This document shows positions 24,645 through 32,161 of a DNA stretch of 33,042 nt, piece by piece. The notes beneath the pieces were generated by a model. It saw nothing but the letters and a program-made list of their open reading frames with translations. It did not search any database and was not told the origin of the DNA. A program made the position numbers and the translations under genes. The DNA comes from Dellaglioa algida DSM 15638 (GTDB lineage: Bacteria > Bacillota > Bacilli > Lactobacillales > Lactobacillaceae): assembly GCF_001434695.1 (NCBI RefSeq), contig NZ_AZDI01000001.1:1-33042 (forward strand), in the 5' to 3' direction. Position 1 is the first letter of the stretch; each line of letters opens with the position of its first letter.

Positions 24645-24715
24645 GCGGGCGTAGTTTAGTGGTAAAATTCCAGCTTCCCAAGCTGATGTCGCGAGTTCGA
24701 TTCTCGTCGCCCGCT
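24645..24715 (+). tRNA. tRNA-Gly(CCC)
   Basis: Acceptor GCGGGCG/CGCCCGC, anticodon loop TTCCCAA (CCC), discriminator T, no CCA encoded. The anticodon stem CCAGC/GCTGA has an outer C-A mismatch. It is close in sequence to tRNA-Gly(TCC) at 566-636, from which it may derive. It has its own promoter and terminator. Confidence 0.92.
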
Positions 24716-24741
24716 TAAAAGAAGTCGAATAAAGTCTATTT

Positions 24742-24772
24742 AAATCCAAGATGATTAATCTTGGATTTTTTT
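24742..24772 (+). terminator. Terminator of tRNA-Gly(CCC)
   Basis: AAATCCAAGAT (24742-24752) pairs perfectly with ATCTTGGATTT (24758-24768) around GATTA, followed by Ts. Confidence 0.93.
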
Positions 24773-24848
24773 GTGTCATTTTTTAATGAAAAAAGGTTAA
24801 GAATTAATCAAAATGATTGCAATTGCGCGTTATTTTTGATAGGTTTAG

Positions 24849-24882
24849 TAACTGATATTAGTTATTTTTTACTGAAAATAAC
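24849..24882 (+). promoter_or_regulatory. Two overlapping dyads upstream of the ABC exporter genes
   Basis: TAACT-N6-AGTTA (24849-24864) overlaps GTTATTTT-N6-AAAATAAC (24861-24882). The latter is a perfect 8-bp inverted repeat with no T-run after it, so it is not a terminator. It lies 20-60 nt before the first ABC gene, where its promoter is expected. The best -35 candidate nearby is TTGATA at 24836. It may be an operator for a regulator encoded elsewhere. Confidence 0.5.
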
Positions 24883-24915
24883 ATTTAAAAGTGTACAGAA
24901 TTAAGGGGGAAGAAA

Positions 24916-26631
24916 TTGGATATTTTACTAAAACATGCTAAAAAATACCGTGTAGATATTTTTTGGGCAGTTGTCATGGTCGTCATTATGGCCGTTTCCA
25001 CATTATGGCAACCTAAATTGTTACAAAAAGTGATCGATGCTATCTTGAAAGATCAAGGTGATAAGATTACGTCTCTTGGCATATACTTAATCGTTGTTGC
25101 CGTTATTGGTTTGTTGGCAGGGGTCGTGAATACGATACTCTCAGCAAAAGTAGCGCAATCAATGAGTGCGGATATTCGTGAAACAGCTTTTAGAAAGATT
25201 CAAACATTTTCGTTTGGTAATATCGAACGATTCCAGGCTGGTAATATTGTGGTGCGTCTTACCAATGATATTACACAAATCCAAACATTAATTATGACAA
25301 TTTTACAGACACTTATTCGAGTACCTATACTTTTTGTTGGTGCATTTATTTTGGCAATGGATACAATTCCTGATTTATGGTGGATTATTGTTATATTAAT
25401 TGTGGCTGTTTTGGGTATTTCAATGTTAACTTTTGGTCGCATGGGACGTCATTTTGGTCTTATGCAAGGATTGATTGACCGTGTAAATGAGTTAGCAAAA
25501 GAAAATCTAATGGGCGTGCGTGTTGTTAAGTCATTTAATCAAGAAACGAATGAAGAAAAACGTTTTGATAAAGTTTCCGATGATTTAAATGCACAAAATA
25601 TTTACGTTGGGACGTTATTCTCTGTTTTAATTCCAGCATTTACGTTAATCGGAAACATGGCTGTTGTAGCCGCCATTTATTTTGTAGGTGACTTAGCTAA
25701 GGCGGATCCAAGTACGGTGACGGCTATTACATCATTTATTAATTATTTGATGCAAATTATGTTTGCTATTATTATTGGTGGAATGATGATGACCTTCAGT
25801 GCTCGTGCAATGGTTTCAATTAAACGATTACGTGAAATTTTGGACGAAGAACCAGATATTTACTACACAGATGTCCCAGAAGAAAATTTAACGGGTTCTG
25901 TTAGTTTTGAAGATGTTTCATTTTCATATGAAGGCGACGATAAACCAACGCTTAAACACATTAACTTCGAGGTTAAACCTGGAGAAATGATTGGGATTGT
26001 TGGAGCCACGGGTTCAGGTAAAACGACATTGGCACAAATGATTCCAAGATTATTTGATCCTCAAGAAGGAATGGTTAAAGTTGGTGGAAAGAACCTGAGA
26101 GATATCAACGAAAAATCATTACGTAAAACAGTTGCGTTTGTTTTACAAAAGGCTATTTTATTTTCTGGAACTATTGCAGATAATTTACGCCAAGGTAAAG
26201 AAGATGCGGCTGAAGAAGATATGGATGTTGCAAGTCAAATTGCGCAGGCATCTGAATTTATTAATCGCTTACCGGCACGTTATGATGCAGAAGTTGAAGA
26301 ACGCTCTGCCAATTTCTCGGGTGGTCAAAAACAACGTTTATCAATTACGCGTGGCGTTATCGGTAAACCCAAAATCTTAATTTTGGATGACTCAACATCA
26401 GCACTTGATGCGCAGTCTGAAAAATTAGTTCAAAAGGCGTTAAATAATGAATTAAAAGCAACTACAACATTTGTTATCGCTGAAAAAATTTCATCCGTGA
26501 TTAATGCTGATCGAATTTTTGTCATGGATGACGGTGAATTGGTTGGCGAGGGTACACATAAAGACTTAGTTGAAAACAGTCAAATTTATCAAGAAATTTA
26601 TAACACTCAAAAAGGAAAGGAGACTGTCTAA
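24916..26631 (+). CDS. ABC exporter half-transporter with a degenerate ATP site (LmrC/BmrC-like), TTG start
   Basis: 571 aa: six-helix type I exporter membrane domain (to about 315) followed by an ATPase domain. Walker A is GATGSGKTT (about 363-371), the signature FSGGQKQR is intact (about 467), and Walker B is [12 protein letters not shown] with Asp492 in place of the catalytic Glu. The H-loop His is Glu523 (VIAEKISS). These changes mark the degenerate half of an asymmetric exporter. Start TTG 24916 follows AAGGGGG. It overlaps the next gene by one base (TAATG), so the two are translationally coupled. The likely role is multidrug or lipid export. Confidence 0.93.
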   Translation: MDILLKHAKKYRVDIFWAVVMVVIMAVSTLWQPKLLQKVIDAILKDQGDKITSLGIYLIVVAVIGLLAGVVNTILSAKVAQSMSADIRETAFRKIQTFSFGNIERFQAGNIVVRLTNDITQIQTLIMTILQTLIRVPILFVGAFILAMDTIPDLWWIIVILIVAVLGISMLTFGRMGRHFGLMQGLIDRVNELAKENLMGVRVVKSFNQETNEEKRFDKVSDDLNAQNIYVGTLFSVLIPAFTLIGNMAVVAAIYFVGDLAKADPSTVTAITSFINYLMQIMFAIIIGGMMMTFSARAMVSIKRLREILDEEPDIYYTDVPEENLTGSVSFEDVSFSYEGDDKPTLKHINFEVKPGEMIGIVGATGSGKTTLAQMIPRLFDPQEGMVKVGGKNLRDINEKSLRKTVAFVLQKAILFSGTIADNLRQGKEDAAEEDMDVASQIAQASEFINRLPARYDAEVEERSANFSGGQKQRLSITRGVIGKPKILILDDSTSALDAQSEKLVQKALNNELKATTTFVIAEKISSVINADRIFVMDDGELVGEGTHKDLVENSQIYQEIYNTQKGKETV

Positions 26632-28400
26632 TGAAAGATATAAATAGATCTATGGCATTCTTCTTCCATTACTTGAAAAGCTATAAATTAGGATTTACGG
26701 TTATGACTATCGCAATCATCGCGTCAACTTATTTCCAAGTTAAAGCACCCGTGTATATGGGGAAAGCAATTACGGCTTTAGCTGATTATGTGATTGGATT
26801 GACAAGAGGGGTAAGTGATAAAGGTAACTTTGTAAGTTCATTATGGATGTTATTCTTATTCTTTATTTTCTCAATTATTGCGATGTTTTTCTCAAATATA
26901 ATTGTGACATTTATTACAGGTAATTCAACAAACAGAATGAGAAAAGGGTTGTTTGGAAAATTACAAAAAATGACTATTCGTTTTTTTGATTCACATAAAG
27001 ATGGAGATATCTTAAGTCGTTTTACAAGTGATTTAGATAATATTTCGAATGCGTTGAATCAAGCTTTAGGACAAATTATGAGTAATATTGCCCTAATGAT
27101 TGGGATTATTATTATGATGTTCCAACAAAACGTTCAATTGGCTTGGGTGACGATTGCGTCAACGCCAATTGCAGTAATTCTTGCCGTGATCTTGATTGCT
27201 AAAACACGTAAGTATGTTGATATCCAACAAAAAGAAGTTGGTAAGTTAAATGGGTACATCAATGAAAAAATTAGTGGTCAAAAAATTGTTATCACTAATG
27301 GTCTTCAAAAAGATGCCATTGATGGATTCTTGCCATATAACGAAAATGTTCGTAAAGCAACCTTTAAAGGGCAAGTATACTCAGGAATGTTATTCCCAGT
27401 TATGAATGGTCTTTCATTGGTTAATACAGCTATCGTTATTTTCTTTGGTAGTTGGTTAGCATTGAATGGTGATATGGGTCGTACAACTGCTTTAGGACTT
27501 GTTGTTGTGTTCGTTCAATACTCACAACAATTTTACCAACCAATTTCACAAATATCGTCGCTATACAGCATGTTCCAGCTTGCCATAACGGGTGCTGGTC
27601 GACTGAACGAGATGTTTGATGAACCTAATGAAGTTAACTCAAAAGACAAACAAAAATTAACAGGTTTAACAGATGGTGTTAAATTAAAGAATGTTGATTT
27701 TGGATATAGTCCTGATAAAGAAATATTACATGATGTTTCCATTAACGTTGATAAAGGTGAAATGGTCGCATTGGTTGGACCAACTGGTTCGGGTAAAACG
27801 ACTATTATGAATTTATTGAATCGATTCTATGACGTTACTGGTGGTTCGGTTGAATTTGATGGTGTAAACGTTAAAGACCTTGAACTACAAAGTCTGCGTG
27901 ACCATGTTGGAATTGTTCTTCAAGAGAGTGTTCTATTCTCGGGGACTATTCGTGATAATATTGTTTTCGGTAAACCTGATGCCTCAGATGAAGAAATGAT
28001 TTCTGCTGCTAAACAGGCTAATATCCATGACTTCATTATGAGTCAGGATAAAGGTTACGACACAAAAGTTTCAGATGAAAATTCTGTTTTCTCAACCGGT
28101 CAAAAACAATTAATTAGTATTGCTAGAACTATTTTAACTAACCCAACGCTTTTAATTTTAGATGAAGCCACTTCGAATGTTGATACGGTAACAGAAGCTA
28201 AGATTCAAAAAGCAATGGATACAGTTATTCAAGGACGGACTAGTTTTGTTATTGCCCATCGCTTAAAAACAATTTTAGATGCTGACAAAATTGTTGTTTT
28301 AAAAGATGGAAAAGTTATTGAACAAGGAAATCATCAAGAATTATTAGATCAAAAAGGTTTTTATTCAGAATTGTATAATAATCAATTTGTATTTGAATAA
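26631..28400 (+). CDS. ABC exporter half-transporter with consensus catalytic residues (LmrD/BmrD-like)
   Basis: 589 aa: membrane domain with six helices (first 330 residues), then an ATPase domain. Walker A is GPTGSGKTT (about 382), Walker [13 protein letters not shown] keeps catalytic Glu512, and the H-loop His543 is present (IAHRLKT). The signature is degenerate (FSTGQKQL instead of LSGGQ). It complements the partner encoded upstream: the working ATP site would use this protein's Walker motifs and the partner's signature. Start ATG 26631 overlaps the upstream stop; AAAGGAG precedes it. A strong terminator follows. Confidence 0.94.
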   Translation: MKDINRSMAFFFHYLKSYKLGFTVMTIAIIASTYFQVKAPVYMGKAITALADYVIGLTRGVSDKGNFVSSLWMLFLFFIFSIIAMFFSNIIVTFITGNSTNRMRKGLFGKLQKMTIRFFDSHKDGDILSRFTSDLDNISNALNQALGQIMSNIALMIGIIIMMFQQNVQLAWVTIASTPIAVILAVILIAKTRKYVDIQQKEVGKLNGYINEKISGQKIVITNGLQKDAIDGFLPYNENVRKATFKGQVYSGMLFPVMNGLSLVNTAIVIFFGSWLALNGDMGRTTALGLVVVFVQYSQQFYQPISQISSLYSMFQLAITGAGRLNEMFDEPNEVNSKDKQKLTGLTDGVKLKNVDFGYSPDKEILHDVSINVDKGEMVALVGPTGSGKTTIMNLLNRFYDVTGGSVEFDGVNVKDLELQSLRDHVGIVLQESVLFSGTIRDNIVFGKPDASDEEMISAAKQANIHDFIMSQDKGYDTKVSDENSVFSTGQKQLISIARTILTNPTLLILDEATSNVDTVTEAKIQKAMDTVIQGRTSFVIAHRLKTILDADKIVVLKDGKVIEQGNHQELLDQKGFYSELYNNQFVFE

Positions 28401-28413
28401 ATAAGTGTGAGTG

Positions 28414-28460
28414 GGTTCTTAGACAACCTTCAAATTTGAAGGTTATCTAAGAACCTTTTT
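28414..28460 (+). terminator. Terminator of the ABC exporter operon
   Basis: A long hairpin (28414-28455) with about 20 bp, one C-A mismatch and AAATTT at its centre, followed by five Ts. Confidence 0.93.
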
Positions 28461-28557
28461 GTATAAATAATCAAAATCTTAGACCGGTACGATGGATAAT
28501 ATGACTTGGTAAAAGTGAATATAAATTATGAAATAACTATCTTTTTTTGTAGTAGTT

Positions 28558-28566
28558 TGTTACAAT
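28558..28566 (+). promoter_or_regulatory. Extended -10 promoter of the argS leader
   Basis: TGTTACAAT (TG-N-TACAAT), with no clear -35. The predicted start is near 28574. The stretch 28461-28557 before it shows no gene or structure I can support. Confidence 0.55.
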
Positions 28567-28573
28567 CAAACTA

Positions 28574-28764
28574 TAAATTCGATAATAAAAGCTAGTAAAC
28601 TAATTAATTTCAAAGCAAGTCTAGGTTGATGGAAGCTAGATAAAAGCGTTAGTTGAATCGTACTTTTTAGAAATAACTGAATACTTTGAGTGGATATTAA
28701 TCAATTAGAGTGGTACCGCGGGAATTCTCGTCTCTTACATAATTATTTGTAAGGGGCTTTTTTT
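28574..28764 (+). promoter_or_regulatory. T-box leader (arginine-responsive) of argS
   Basis: The T-box GTGGTACCGCGG (28710-28721) is followed by a terminator (GTCTCTTACA 28730-28739 with TGTAAGGGGC 28748-28757, including G:U pairs) and a T-run. Stem I has AGTA (28594-28597) on its 5' side. The 3' side reads GAATCGTA (28655-28662), closed by AACTAA/TTAGTT. The best specifier is CGT (28659-28661, Arg), one base further from GAA than in the leuS leader. Transcription of argS would rise when tRNA-Arg is uncharged. Confidence 0.88.
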
Positions 28765-28788
28765 ATACAATTTTAGGAGGAATGGAAA

Positions 28789-30480
28789 ATGAATTATAAA
28801 CAACAAGTTGCACAAGCATTGGTTGCTATCGTTGATGGGAACTTAACTGAAGAAGAAATTATTGCCAAAATTGAAATCCCTAAAAGTTCTGAGATGGGAG
28901 ATTACGCATTTCCAGCTTTTGCATTAGCTAAGGCCTTTAGAAAAGCGCCACAAATGATTGCTAAAGATCTTGTGGAACAAATTGATCAGAGTCAATTTGA
29001 GTCAGTTGCTGCAGTTGGTCCATATGTTAACTTTTTCTTGAACAAATCTGCATTTAGCCAAGATATCATTGAACAAGTCCTTTCAAACGGAAGTAAGTAT
29101 GGCGCATCAGACGTTGGTCATGAGGGTAATGTTCCTATTGATATGTCATCACCTAATATTGCTAAACCCATCTCAATGGGCCATTTACGTTCAACAGTAA
29201 TTGGTAATTCAATTGCGAATATCTTGGCAAAAATCAATTACAACCCAATTAAAATTAATCATCTGGGTGATTGGGGAACTCAATTTGGTAAGTTAATTAC
29301 AGCTTATAAATTATGGGGTAGTGAGGCCGAAGTTAAGGCTGATCCAATTAATAAATTGCTTGAATACTATGTCCGTTTCCATAAAGAAGCTGAAGAAAAT
29401 CCAGAATTAGACGTTGAAGCTCGTGCCTGGTTTAAAAAGCTCGAAGATGGTGATGAAGAAGCTATTGAACTCTGGACTTGGTTCCGTGCAGAATCATTGT
29501 CTGCTTTCAACAAGATTTATGACATGCTTGGTGTTCAATTTGACTCATTTAAAGGGGAAGCCTTTTATAATGATAAAATGGATGAAGTCGTAACCATGTT
29601 AAAGGATAAAAATTTATTAAAAGAAAGTCAAGGCGCAGAAATTGTTGATCTTGAAAAATATGATTTAAATCCAGCACTAATTCAAAAAACTGATGGGGCA
29701 ACTCTTTATATTACCCGTGATTTAGCTGCTGCAATTTATCGTAAACGAACATACAATTTTGTTCAATCACTCTATGTTGTTGGAAATGAGCAAGCTAATC
29801 ATTTTAAACAGTTAAAGGCAGTTTTAAAGGAAATGGGTAACGATTGGTCAGACGATATGCACCATATTCCATTTGGCTTAATTACACAAGGTGGTAAGAA
29901 ATTATCAACTCGTTCAGGCCGTGTTATTTTACTTGAAGAAGTTTTGAATGATGCAACGGACCTTGCTAAAAAGCAAATTCAAGATAAAAATCCTGATTTG
30001 CCAAACGCTGAACAAGTTGCTAAGGATGTCGGTGTTGGTGCCGTTATCTTCCATGATTTGAAAAATGAACGTATGAATAATTTTGATTTTGTTTTAGAAG
30101 AAGTTGTTCGTTTTGAAGGTGAAACGGGACCTTACGTGCAATATTCAAATGCTAGAGCTCAAAGTATTATCCGTAAAGCAGGTGACGTTACAATCAGTGA
30201 AAGTAACAATGAACTTTCTGACCCTGCTGCATGGGATACGATTAAGTTACTTGGTGACTTCCCTAAAATCATCAAACGTGCTGCTAAGGAATATGAACCA
30301 TCTGTTGTAGCGAAATACGCAATTCATTTATCAAGAGCATTTAACAAGTATTATGCAAATTCAAAAATATTAGTTGATGATGATCAAAAACTAGCTCGTT
30401 TAGCACTTGTTCAAAGTGTGAGCGTTGTTTTAACAGAATCGTTAAGCTTATTGGGTGTAAATGCACCAAAAGAAATGTAA
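28789..30480 (+). CDS. argS: Arginyl-tRNA synthetase
   Basis: 563-aa class Ia synthetase charging tRNA-Arg. It has an N-terminal additional domain (about 1-115), the HIGH equivalent in [12 protein letters not shown] (about 130), the KMSKS-equivalent loop as [10 protein letters not shown] (about 368), and a C-terminal DALR anticodon-binding domain with [12 protein letters not shown] before it. The start is ATG 28789, 8 nt after AGGAGG. It is expressed from the T-box leader and ends at a terminator. Neighbouring argR and an ArcR-like gene suggest an arginine-themed locus. Confidence 0.96.
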   Translation: MNYKQQVAQALVAIVDGNLTEEEIIAKIEIPKSSEMGDYAFPAFALAKAFRKAPQMIAKDLVEQIDQSQFESVAAVGPYVNFFLNKSAFSQDIIEQVLSNGSKYGASDVGHEGNVPIDMSSPNIAKPISMGHLRSTVIGNSIANILAKINYNPIKINHLGDWGTQFGKLITAYKLWGSEAEVKADPINKLLEYYVRFHKEAEENPELDVEARAWFKKLEDGDEEAIELWTWFRAESLSAFNKIYDMLGVQFDSFKGEAFYNDKMDEVVTMLKDKNLLKESQGAEIVDLEKYDLNPALIQKTDGATLYITRDLAAAIYRKRTYNFVQSLYVVGNEQANHFKQLKAVLKEMGNDWSDDMHHIPFGLITQGGKKLSTRSGRVILLEEVLNDATDLAKKQIQDKNPDLPNAEQVAKDVGVGAVIFHDLKNERMNNFDFVLEEVVRFEGETGPYVQYSNARAQSIIRKAGDVTISESNNELSDPAAWDTIKLLGDFPKIIKRAAKEYEPSVVAKYAIHLSRAFNKYYANSKILVDDDQKLARLALVQSVSVVLTESLSLLGVNAPKEM

Positions 30481-30485
30481 TTTAT

Positions 30486-30516
30486 AAAAAAGTTAACTTA
30501 ATTGTTAACTTTTTTA
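30486..30516 (+). terminator. Terminator of argS
   Basis: AAAAAAGTTAAC and GTTAACTTTTTT flank a 6-nt loop, running into Ts. Confidence 0.9.
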
Positions 30517-30520
30517 TTTT

Positions 30521-30766
30521 GGTTAGATGTTGGTAGGTATACTTTCTCGTGCTAATTGTGCGTTTGGACACAAGTTGAGTGTGCGAATGAGACTAATTGA
30601 TTTTTTAATTTTTGATAATATTAGTTTAACGATTTAGGACTATCAGTGAATCGAAAAAATAAACCAGGGTCTCCAAAATCCGAAAAAATAAATCGACATT
30701 CCATATTTAATCTGATAGTGTTGATAGTTATACATCGTAAATATGGGTAATTAAGGGAGTAAAGGG
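30521..30766 (+). other. Intergenic region with nested repeats, no gene seen
   Basis: No open frame with a ribosome binding site. It holds two copies of CGAAAAAATAAA (30652-30663 and 30681-30692), nested inside an 8-bp inverted repeat ACTATCAG/CTGATAGT (30639-30646 and 30712-30719). Other items are TATACT at 30538, a small hairpin with a T-run after it (30545-30613), and TGT-N10-ACA (30719-30734), a Crp/Fnr-like half-site spacing. It probably carries the promoter and operator of the downstream regulator. Confidence 0.45.
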
Positions 30767-31477
30767 ATGATTACAGAAAAAGAAGTACAGAGGTATCGAT
30801 CAGAAATTTCTGATCATAAGTTATTTGGGTGTTTAAATGGGGATGAGCAAAGTGCTTGTTTGGAGCAAATCACATTTAAACGATTTCTAAAGGGGAACGT
30901 CATTTTTGATGTTAATGATAAGCGCGATTTCATTTATGTTGTATTGGATGGGCTCGTTAAAATTGAGCGCGGTGATCGTGCGGGTATTTTTCAAAATTAT
31001 ATGTATGCGACGCCAAATCAAATATTTCCAATTGGCGGCATGTTGCAAAGTGAATACTACACCGTTTCAAGTCGTGCTGCCACAAGATTAACGGTGGCAA
31101 AAGTTCCCGTAAAACTGATTGAACGGCTAATTAAGACTCATTATGAAGTATCCGCATACTTATTTGAACAATTTGAAAATATTTTAAATAATTCTGAGAT
31201 ATTAAGATTAAGAACGGTATGTAGTAATACGACCACTCGAATTACGCAGGCATTACAATATTTAAGCGAAAATTTAGCCGATAAGCATGGTGAAAGTAGT
31301 TTACGAATTCCCTATGTCATCACACATGAGGACATTGCAACGATTAGTGGAACGCGACGTGAAACAGTTGGGCGTGTTATTCAAAATTTAATCGGAGAAG
31401 GGTACATTGGCAGAGACTCAGGAATGTTTATATTTGAATCAAAATTCAATAAAATGAATAAAATTGTGCTTAATTAA
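30767..31477 (+). CDS. Crp/Fnr-family regulator, ArcR-like
   Basis: 236 aa. A cyclic-nucleotide-binding-like beta barrel (about residues 20-125, DFIYVVLDGLVKIERG) is joined by a dimer helix to a C-terminal helix-turn-helix (THEDIATISGTRRETVGRVIQNL, about 187-209), the typical Crp/Fnr recognition helix. The N-terminal cysteine cluster of oxygen-sensing Fnr is absent; only Cys22, Cys31 and Cys152 are present. In lactic acid bacteria, such proteins beside ArgR often control arginine deiminase genes (ArcR), which are not in this window. It starts at ATG 30767 after AAGGGAG. Confidence 0.85.
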   Translation: MITEKEVQRYRSEISDHKLFGCLNGDEQSACLEQITFKRFLKGNVIFDVNDKRDFIYVVLDGLVKIERGDRAGIFQNYMYATPNQIFPIGGMLQSEYYTVSSRAATRLTVAKVPVKLIERLIKTHYEVSAYLFEQFENILNNSEILRLRTVCSNTTTRITQALQYLSENLADKHGESSLRIPYVITHEDIATISGTRRETVGRVIQNLIGEGYIGRDSGMFIFESKFNKMNKIVLN

Positions 31478-31506
31478 TCGTATTATTTCAGTATTTTGAT
31501 GTATTT

Positions 31507-31530
31507 TGCTATACTAAGAATAAATACTCA
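31507..31530 (+). promoter_or_regulatory. argR promoter with an ARG-box-like operator
   Basis: TGCTATACT (31507-31515) is an extended -10. Immediately after it, AGAAT-aaat-ACTCA (31517-31530) matches the ARG-box core TGAAT-N4-ATTCA at 8 of 10 positions, overlapping the transcription start. This suggests autoregulation by ArgR. Confidence 0.5.
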
Positions 31531-31547
31531 TTCAAAGAGGGATTCTT

Positions 31548-32015
31548 ATGAAGAAAGAGATACGTCAAACTAAAATTGAACAGTTAATTAATAAAAAAAT
31601 AATCGCAACACAAGATGAACTGATTTCAGAATTGGACCGTACGGGCATCAAGGCGACTCAAGCAACCATTTCTAGAGATATTCGAGAAATGAAAATTGTT
31701 AAGGCACAAGATGAGCAAGGAAACTTGAAGTATGCGATTTTTAAATCAGGTAATCTCAGTGAAGAGGTTCATCTGTTTGAAATTATTTTTGAGGTGGTCA
31801 CTAGTATCACTGAAATTCAATTTATGAACGTCGTTAAAACAATCCCAAGTAATGGGAATCTGCTGGCAGCGATTATTGATGATTTTGGTTTCTCCGATAT
31901 TGTTGGAACCGTAGCTGGTCATGATACAATCATGATTATCAGTCCCAATGAACAAGCTGCTCAACGCGTGCATACCATTTTTATGAATCATGCGAATCCG
32001 GATAATTTAGTTTAA
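31548..32015 (+). CDS. argR: Arginine repressor ArgR/AhrC family, altered arginine-pocket motif
   Basis: 155-aa DNA-binding regulator of arginine metabolism. The N-terminal winged helix carries TQATISRDIREMKIVK (about residues 37-52), the ArgR hallmark. The C-terminal oligomerisation and arginine-binding domain carries GTVAGHDTIMII (about 120-131), where the family consensus is GTxAGDDT. The first Asp is His125, which may weaken or alter arginine binding. Paralogues with a changed pocket are known in lactic acid bacteria that use two ArgR-type proteins together. The start is ATG 31548 with AAAGAGG. Confidence 0.92.
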   Translation: MKKEIRQTKIEQLINKKIIATQDELISELDRTGIKATQATISRDIREMKIVKAQDEQGNLKYAIFKSGNLSEEVHLFEIIFEVVTSITEIQFMNVVKTIPSNGNLLAAIIDDFGFSDIVGTVAGHDTIMIISPNEQAAQRVHTIFMNHANPDNLV

Positions 32016-32021
32016 ATAATT

Positions 32022-32062
32022 AAAGATTGAGAAATGCGAAAGCTATTTCTTGATCTTTTTTA
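32022..32062 (+). terminator. Terminator of argR
   Basis: AAAGATTGAGAAATGC pairs with GCTATTTCTTGATCTTT around a GAAA tetraloop with one bulged T and G:U pairs, followed by Ts. Confidence 0.85.
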
Positions 32063-32116
32063 AGTACTTAAAAATATCATAATAAATTTGGCATTTAGCC
32101 TTTAAATACAGAGCTA

Positions 32117-32125
32117 TGGTAAAAT
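32117..32125 (+). promoter_or_regulatory. Extended -10 promoter of the penicillin-binding protein gene
   Basis: TGGTAAAAT (TG-N-TAAAAT), with no convincing -35 at 17 nt; TTGGCA at 32088 is 26 nt away. The start codon is 37 nt downstream. Confidence 0.45.
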
Positions 32126-32161
32126 AATGTAAGAGATTAAGATTAAGTATGAGGATAAATT

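Noticed and set aside
24622-24718. Repeat of tRNA-Gly as an integration (att) site
   Set aside because: No integrase, phage genes or flanking direct repeat of the tRNA 3' end is present nearby.
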